Assembly: GCF_003248605.1 (NCBI RefSeq)
Contig: NZ_QFPF01000131.1
Span: 1 to 5,969 of the forward strand
Origin: Microbacterium sp.
Lineage (GTDB): Bacteria > Actinomycetota > Actinomycetes > Actinomycetales > Microbacteriaceae
Reading direction: 5' to 3'
Length of the DNA: 5,969 nucleotides
Below, in pieces: positions 1 to 5,969 of this stretch (its first letter is position 1; each line of letters starts with the position of its first letter). Made by a program: the position numbers and the translations under genes. The notes beneath the pieces are model-generated. The model searched no databases. It was given only the letters and a program-made list of their open reading frames with translations, and was not told the DNA's origin.

Positions 1-319
1 GGCGCTCGAGCCCGTAGTAGACCCGTTCCTGCTCGTGGAAGACGTGCACGACGAGGTCGCCGAAGTCCATGAGCACCCATCGGCCCTCCTCGCGTCCCTC
101 ACGCCGCAGTCGCTTGACGCCGGCCTCGAGAAGCTTCTCCTCGACCTCGTCGGAGATCGCGCCCACGTTGCGCTCGTTGCGCCCCGTCACGAGAAGGAAG
201 GCGTCGACGAGCGGCAGCGGACCCGAGACGTCGAGGGCGACGAGGTCTTCACCGCCCTTGGCGTCGGCCGCGGCGGCGGCGATCTGCACGAGTCGTCGTG
301 CGTCGTCCGTTGCGGTCAT
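1..319 (-). CDS. rsfS: Ribosomal silencing factor RsfS, 3' end cut by window edge
   Basis: RsfS (Iojap/YbeB/DUF143 family) binds ribosomal protein uL14 on the 50S subunit and prevents joining with 30S, lowering translation when nutrients are scarce; it acts in the cytoplasm. The 106 visible codons begin [11 protein letters not shown]. They contain the family landmarks EDLVALDVSG (residues 24-33), DAFLLVTGRNERNV (39-52), the GRWVLMDFGDLVVHVF block (79-94) and RVYYGLER at the window edge (99-106). Homologues usually run about 110-130 residues, so only the last few codons are missing. The ATG at 319-317 shares its A with the TGA of the upstream membrane-protein gene (TGATG arrangement), so translation is probably coupled. 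The upstream Shine-Dalgarno is weak (GGGG about 7 bases before the ATG), which also fits coupling. Identification is firm. Confidence 0.95.
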   Translation of the reverse strand, partial: MTATDDARRLVQIAAAAADAKGGEDLVALDVSGPLPLVDAFLLVTGRNERNVGAISDEVEEKLLEAGVKRLRREGREEGRWVLMDFGDLVVHVFHEQERVYYGLER

Positions 320-1479
320 CAGAAAGCCCCGTTCACGACGGCGATGATGAGCACACCCACGAGCGCCAGTGCCAGCACACCCGCCGTGATGGCGAGCGTG
401 AACAGCAGTCTGCTGCCCTTCTCGGGTGCGGGAGGTCGGATGATCTCACCCGTGCCGCGCACGGTGCTGATCGCGGCACTGGCCGCGATGGGCGTGGGAG
501 AGGATGCCGGCGGCAGCTCGCCGTCGATGAGCACAGCGTCGACATCCTTTCCGTCGGTGGAACTCGGCACGCTTCCGCGCGAGCCGAGCCCCTCGGGCAA
601 GTGGTAGGAGCCGGTGATGATGACTTCGCCGGTGGCGTTGACGGGGCCCGACAGCGGCGGCGCGGACGGCGTCTGCGAGAGGATCAGCGCGCTCGGTGTC
701 GCGAGCGTTCCCGTCGAGGTACCGCCCCGGGCGATGAGCTCGTCGAACGAGGGCGGCAGGGTGGCGGCGACCTCGTCGCCACTGAGCAGCTCGGCTCCGA
801 ACTGAGGACTCACCGTCGCCGCGGACACCGGTACGGGCTCGGGCAGCACCTCTGCGGCAGGCTCGGAGGGCGATTCGTCATCGGTGAGATCGACCTCGGA
901 TGGCTGATCGTCTGCGGCATCCGTGGGTTCGTCGTCGTGGGCCGGCACCGCATCGGCACCGTCTGCACCATCCGCGTCGGCATCATCACGATCGGTCTGG
1001 TCGCCCCGCTCAGGATCGTCGGCCGCCTCAGCCATGTCGTCCGGCGCGTCCGTCGCATCCTCCGCGTCGGGGCTGGCTGTCTCCAGGAAAGGAGACTCCT
1101 CCGCGTCACGCGACTGCTCGTCGGACGTCTGATCCTCGTCACGCGACTGCTCGTCGGGCGTCTGATCCTCGTCGGGCGTCTGATCCGCCCGGTGCTCGGC
1201 CGCGACGTCGGGCGTGATCACAGGAACCGAGGCGGTGCGAATGCGCTCCTGCTCCCGCGCCTGCCTGCGGGTCAGCGGAGCGACGCCCAGGTCGACCTGC
1301 GCGTCGGGTGTGGGCAGGGGGGCGACCACGGCAGGCACGGCTGCACGCGGCAGCGGTGCCGCCGGAGCGGGTCCACTCTGCTCGGGCTCATCGCTCGTAT
1401 CGGTCTGCACGGGCACGGAGCCGGTGCGACCGAGCTCGCGCATCTGCTTGCGGGTCAGCGGCTGATCGGGTGTGCTCAT
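319..1479 (-). CDS. Acidic, low-complexity, C-terminally membrane-anchored protein of unknown function
   Basis: I do not recognise a named family in this 386-residue protein. Residues 8-24 ([17 protein letters not shown]) and 69-87 ([19 protein letters not shown]) are two diverged copies of one basic motif. Residues about 98-206 are very rich in Asp and Glu and include an 11-residue tandem repeat (EDQTxDEQSRD). Residues 284-307 ([17 protein letters not shown] and following) and 344-348 (GEIIR) look better ordered. One hydrophobic segment, about 358-382, follows KGSR and leaves only a few residues (NGAF) after it. By the positive-inside rule nearly the whole protein should be cytoplasmic, tethered by a C-terminal anchor; there is no N-terminal signal peptide. 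The ATG overlaps the nadD stop as ATGA and has a GGAG at 1489-1486, six bases upstream, so the start is well supported. Placement between nadD and rsfS suggests co-expression. Function unknown; a cytoplasmic scaffold or binding protein at the membrane is only a guess. Confidence 0.85.
   Translation of the reverse strand: MSTPDQPLTRKQMRELGRTGSVPVQTDTSDEPEQSGPAPAAPLPRAAVPAVVAPLPTPDAQVDLGVAPLTRRQAREQERIRTASVPVITPDVAAEHRADQTPDEDQTPDEQSRDEDQTSDEQSRDAEESPFLETASPDAEDATDAPDDMAEAADDPERGDQTDRDDADADGADGADAVPAHDDEPTDAADDQPSEVDLTDDESPSEPAAEVLPEPVPVSAATVSPQFGAELLSGDEVAATLPPSFDELIARGGTSTGTLATPSALILSQTPSAPPLSGPVNATGEVIITGSYHLPEGLGSRGSVPSSTDGKDVDAVLIDGELPPASSPTPIAASAAISTVRGTGEIIRPPAPEKGSRLLFTLAITAGVLALALVGVLIIAVVNGAF
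1105..1188 (-). repeat. In-frame tandem repeat, two 33-base units plus a partial third
   Basis: Bases 1105-1137 and 1138-1170 are consecutive 33-base copies differing at one position. The half-unit gtcggrcgtctgatcc recurs a third time at 1171-1188. The unit is a multiple of three and encodes EDQTxDEQSRD, so copy-number change would keep the reading frame of the acidic membrane protein. The repeat lies wholly inside its Asp/Glu-rich region. Confidence 0.9.
1476..1479 (-). other. Stop/start overlap nadD-membrane protein (ATGA)
   Basis: The ATG of the 386-residue membrane protein overlaps the TGA of nadD within ATGA. With its own GGAG at 1489-1486 inside nadD, it may be translated both by reinitiation and independently. 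Confidence 0.85.
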
Positions 1480-2075
1480 TCGGTGCTCCGATAGAGGTGA
1501 TGCTTGTTGATGTACTGGACAACGCCATCCGGCACGAGGTACCAGACCGGATGACCGCGGGCTACGCGCGAGCGGCAGTCGGTCGAAGAGATCGCGAGGG
1601 CGGGAACCTCGAGCTGGCTGACGACGTCATCGGGGAGCCCCCGAGTGTCGAGCACGTGCCCCGGCCGGCTCACCGCGACGAAGCGCGCGAGGTCCCACAG
1701 GCCATCATGGTCCCTCCAACTGAGAATCTGCGCCACGGCATCCGCCCCGGTGATGAAGTAGAGCTCCACCTCCGGCCGCTGAGCGCGCAGATCCCGCAGC
1801 GTATCGACCGTATAGGTCTGTCCGCCTCGGTCGATGTCGACCCGGCTGACGGTGAAACGAGGGTTGGATGCTGTCGCGATGACGGTCATCAGGTACCGGT
1901 GCTCGCTGTCGGTCACATTCGACTTCTGCCACGGCATTCCTGTGGGAACGAAGACCACCTCGTCGAGGTCGAGATGCTGTGCCACCTCGCTGGCGGCGAC
2001 CAGGTGACCGTGGTGGATCGGATCGAACGTCCCGCCCATCACCCCGATGCGAGGTCGATCTCCAGCCACCGACAT
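1476..2075 (-). CDS. nadD: Nicotinate-nucleotide adenylyltransferase
   Basis: NadD transfers AMP from ATP to nicotinate mononucleotide, giving deamido-NAD and pyrophosphate, the step before NAD synthetase in NAD synthesis (cytoplasm, EC 2.7.7.18). From the start used here the protein has 199 residues, the usual family length. It shows the nucleotidyltransferase signature [11 protein letters not shown] (14-24), the substrate-loop sequence PTGMPWQK (44-51), YFITGADA (106-113) with the following SW pair (119-120), and the second signature [10 protein letters not shown] (162-171), where Ser/Thr/Arg contact ATP phosphates. A longer reading frame reaches an ATG at 2135, but that would add about 20 Arg/Ser/Thr-rich residues with no family match and would overlap the upstream gene by over 50 bases. 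The ATG at 2075-2073 has an AGG six bases upstream and puts the signature near the N-terminus, as expected. The stop overlaps the next gene by four bases (ATGA). Confidence 0.95.
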   Translation of the reverse strand: MSVAGDRPRIGVMGGTFDPIHHGHLVAASEVAQHLDLDEVVFVPTGMPWQKSNVTDSEHRYLMTVIATASNPRFTVSRVDIDRGGQTYTVDTLRDLRAQRPEVELYFITGADAVAQILSWRDHDGLWDLARFVAVSRPGHVLDTRGLPDDVVSQLEVPALAISSTDCRSRVARGHPVWYLVPDGVVQYINKHHLYRSTE

Positions 2076-2080
2076 ACGCG

Positions 2081-2085
2081 ACCTA
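2081..2085 (-). promoter_or_regulatory. Shine-Dalgarno for nadD built from the upstream stop codon
   Basis: Reading on the minus strand, TAGGT includes the TAG stop of the small membrane-protein gene and supplies an AGG about six bases before the nadD ATG at 2075. It supports this start over the upstream ATG at 2135 and places termination of one gene directly on the initiation site of the next. Confidence 0.5.
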
Positions 2086-2307
2086 GTGGCCGTGCCCCGC
2101 CTTGTGCTCGAGATCGGTGCCCTGCGCGTGGGCATAGGCTTCGGCCTTGCCCGCGTGCCGGTTGGCCACGTCGCGGTACGAGAACGTCACGACGGCGAGG
2201 GCGATGAAGACCACGAAGGCGATGATCCCGGCGATGACCGTTTCGGCCATCACATTGCCGTGGTGCGCCTCTTCGGCGGCCGCCAGGAGTGTCGTGGCGA
2301 AGTGCAT
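2083..2307 (-). CDS. Small histidine-rich single-pass membrane protein, unknown function
   Basis: This 74-residue protein has a short N-terminal segment with AEEAHH (11-16), one hydrophobic helix at about 23-43, then [12 protein letters not shown] (43-54) and a hydrophilic tail ending HKAGHGH. Eight of the 74 residues are His, spread on both sides of the membrane segment. Arg and Lys just after the helix predict N-terminus outside and C-terminus in the cytoplasm. The start is supported by a GGAG at 2316-2313, five bases before the ATG; an internal Met20 has no comparable support. It sits 44 bases after proA and 7 bases before nadD, so it is probably co-transcribed with them. From memory, similar short proteins with an [13 protein letters not shown] stretch occur at this locus in related actinobacteria, but I could not check that. 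No enzyme motif is visible; metal binding through the His-rich tail is a guess. Confidence 0.85.
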   Translation of the reverse strand: MHFATTLLAAAEEAHHGNVMAETVIAGIIAFVVFIALAVVTFSYRDVANRHAGKAEAYAHAQGTDLEHKAGHGH

Positions 2308-2312
2308 CGGGG

Positions 2313-2316
2313 CTCC
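2313..2316 (-). promoter_or_regulatory. Shine-Dalgarno GGAG for the 74-residue membrane protein
   Basis: GGAG on the minus strand lies five bases before the ATG at 2307-2305. It decides for this start over the internal Met20 and shows the small gene has its own initiation site in the 44-base gap after proA. Confidence 0.6.
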
Positions 2317-2351
2317 GTTCTCAGGGGGACGTGCGGGACCAGTCTAGGCAA

Positions 2352-3614
2352 CTATCGTCGGGTCTGCCCGGCGCCGCGCGCGAGCCACTTCGTGCTCGTG
2401 AGCTCGGCCAGACCCATGGGACCGCGGGCGTGCAGCTTCTGCGTCGAGATGCCCACCTCCGCGCCGAAGCCGAACTCGCCGCCGTCGGTGAAGCGCGTCG
2501 AGGTGTTGGCCATCACGACGGCCGAATCCACTTCCGCGAGGAATCGCTCGATGTGGGCATCGTCGGTCGAGATGATCGACTCCGTGTGGCCCGTCGAGTA
2601 CGTCCGGATGTGCTCGAGCGCGTCGTCGAGATCGTCGACGATCCGCACCGCCACGTCGAGGCTGAGGTATTCGGTCGACCAATCGGCCTCGGTGGCGGGC
2701 ACGGCGCCGGGGACGAGCCGAGCGACCTCGTCATCGCCGTGCACGGTGACGCCCCTTGCGGCGAGAGCCTCGGCGAGCGGCGGCAGCAGCCGCGCGGCGC
2801 CCTCACGCACCACGAGGACCGTCTCGACCGCGTTGCAGACGCTCGGCCGCTGCACCTTGGCGTTGACGACGATGTCGCGGGCCCAGTCGAGGGGCGCGGA
2901 GTCGTCGAGGACGATGTGCACGACGCCGGCACCCGTCTCGATCACCGGCACGGTCGACTCGGTGACGACGGTCTCGATCAGCTGGGCGCTGCCTCGCGGG
3001 ACGAGGACATCGATCAGTCCGCGCGCCTGCATGAGCTCGCGCGCACCGTCGCGACCGAACTCGTCGACGGTCTGGATCGCCTCCGGATCGATGCCGAGGC
3101 TCTCGAGCGCGGAGCGCATCGCGGCGATGAGGGCGGCGTTGGTGCGCTCCGCCGCCGATCCCCCGCGCAGGACCACGGCGTTGCCTGAGCGCAGGGCGAG
3201 GGAGGTGATGTCGACGGTGACGTTCGGGCGCGCCTCGTAGATCGATCCGACGACGCCGAAGGGCACCGAGACCTTCTGCAGCGTCGCCCCACCGGGAAGC
3301 GTGCGCTCATCGAGGACACGGCCCACGGGGTCGTCGAGTCCGGCGATCTGGCGCACGGCCTCGGCGAGGGCGGCGACGCGCGGAGCGTCCAGGCGCAATC
3401 GATCCAGAAGGGCGGCGGTCAGTCCGTTCGCGGCGCCACGCTCGAGATCTTCGGCGTTCGCTGCGACGATCTCCGGGGTCGCTGCGGCGATCGCATCCGC
3501 GATCGCGTGCAGCGCACGCGCCTTCTCTGCATCTGTGAGCAGCGCGATCTGGCGCGAGGCGCGCTTGGCCTGCAGCATCCGGTCCCGCGCCGACACGATG
3601 GTCGTTTCGGTCAT
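2352..3614 (-). CDS. proA: Gamma-glutamyl phosphate reductase (glutamate-5-semialdehyde dehydrogenase)
   Basis: ProA reduces gamma-glutamyl phosphate with NADPH to glutamate 5-semialdehyde, which cyclises to pyrroline-5-carboxylate: the second step of proline synthesis (cytoplasm, EC 1.2.1.41). The 420-residue length is normal for the family. Visible motifs are PFGVVGSIYEARPNVTVD (118-135), RSGNAVVLRGGSAA (142-155, cofactor-binding region), the catalytic cysteine Cys260 in VQRPSVCNAVET (254-265), EYLSLDVAVRIVDD (315-328), IRTYSTGHTESI (336-347) and the C-terminal FTDGGEFGFGAEVGISTQKLHARGPMG split across 375-401. All key residues are present and the frame is intact. It follows proB, which makes its unstable substrate, by 40 bases. 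The ATG at 3614 has GGAGG only one base away, too close for a normal Shine-Dalgarno; a TAGGCT just upstream suggests leaderless initiation instead. A second Met at codon 13 is a less likely start. Confidence 0.97.
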   Translation of the reverse strand: MTETTIVSARDRMLQAKRASRQIALLTDAEKARALHAIADAIAAATPEIVAANAEDLERGAANGLTAALLDRLRLDAPRVAALAEAVRQIAGLDDPVGRVLDERTLPGGATLQKVSVPFGVVGSIYEARPNVTVDITSLALRSGNAVVLRGGSAAERTNAALIAAMRSALESLGIDPEAIQTVDEFGRDGARELMQARGLIDVLVPRGSAQLIETVVTESTVPVIETGAGVVHIVLDDSAPLDWARDIVVNAKVQRPSVCNAVETVLVVREGAARLLPPLAEALAARGVTVHGDDEVARLVPGAVPATEADWSTEYLSLDVAVRIVDDLDDALEHIRTYSTGHTESIISTDDAHIERFLAEVDSAVVMANTSTRFTDGGEFGFGAEVGISTQKLHARGPMGLAELTSTKWLARGAGQTRR

Positions 3615-3620
3615 CCCTCC

Positions 3621-3626
3621 AGCCTA
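3621..3626 (-). promoter_or_regulatory. Possible -10 element of a leaderless proA promoter
   Basis: On the minus strand TAGGCT fits the TANNNT form of an actinobacterial -10 box, and exactly six bases separate it from the proA ATG. Transcription would therefore start at or next to the A of ATG, the geometry of leaderless genes, which are common in actinobacteria. No TTGACA-like -35 is visible at the right distance (CCCGCG occupies it), and the hexamer could occur by chance, so confidence is modest. Confidence 0.35.
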
Positions 3627-3654
3627 CCGACGAGGGGGCCGGGCGCGGGAGCGC

Positions 3655-5969
<2,315 letters not shown>

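Noticed and set aside
298..1494. 398-codon open frame on the plus strand opposite the acidic membrane protein.
   Set aside because: It is antisense to a gene supported by Shine-Dalgarno, overlaps on both sides and a membrane helix. Its product is Arg/Gly/Val-rich with no recognisable domain, as expected for a shadow frame in high-GC DNA.
2076..2135. N-terminal extension of nadD to an ATG at 2135.
   Set aside because: It would overlap the small membrane-protein gene, adds about 20 basic, non-conserved residues and displaces the [11 protein letters not shown] signature from its usual near-N-terminal place. The ATG at 2075 has a usable AGG.
2341..2346. TAGACT on the minus strand as a -10 box for the small membrane-protein gene.
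   Set aside because: The hexamer fits TANNNT and would give a leader of about 27 bases, but no -35-like sequence lies 16-19 bases upstream and such hexamers are common by chance. Too weak to list as a feature.
2047..3240. 397-codon plus-strand open frame opposite nadD's start, the small gene and proA.
   Set aside because: It runs antisense through three unrelated genes including the conserved proA, and its translation is low-complexity Ser/Arg/Thr. A shadow frame.

Overview
The window is high-GC DNA carrying seven genes packed on the minus strand and no credible gene on the plus strand. The gene order (obgE, proB, proA, a small membrane protein, nadD, an acidic membrane protein, rsfS), the strong G/C bias at third codon positions, the short gaps and the stop/start overlaps all suggest a Gram-positive actinobacterium. 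A member of the Microbacteriaceae, such as Microbacterium, is my best guess. The family placement is inference from gene order and protein character, not from a search.

Layout in the direction of transcription (from high to low coordinates): obgE (Obg GTPase, 5' end just cut off by the window edge), proB (glutamate 5-kinase, GTG start overlapping the obgE stop), a 40-base gap, proA (gamma-glutamyl phosphate reductase), a 44-base gap, a 74-residue histidine-rich single-pass membrane protein, a 7-base gap, nadD (nicotinate-nucleotide adenylyltransferase), a 386-residue acidic tail-anchored protein overlapping the nadD stop by four bases, and rsfS (ribosomal silencing factor), whose start shares one base with the preceding stop and whose last codons lie outside the window. 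The longest non-coding stretch is 44 bases, and I see no RNA gene, mobile element, CRISPR array or intrinsic terminator.

The genes join ribosome-related functions at the two ends (ObgE assists 50S assembly; RsfS binds uL14 and blocks subunit joining) to two consecutive enzymes of proline synthesis (ProB, ProA) and one of NAD synthesis (NadD). They look like one transcription unit, with a possible internal leaderless promoter exactly at the proA start. The two uncharacterised membrane proteins are the least understood part. The larger one has a duplicated LTRxQxRE motif near its N-terminus, an in-frame 33-base tandem repeat, a long acidic low-complexity region and a C-terminal membrane anchor. 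Nothing here amounts to a clearly new defence, mobile or RNA system. Most of the window is ordinary core genome.
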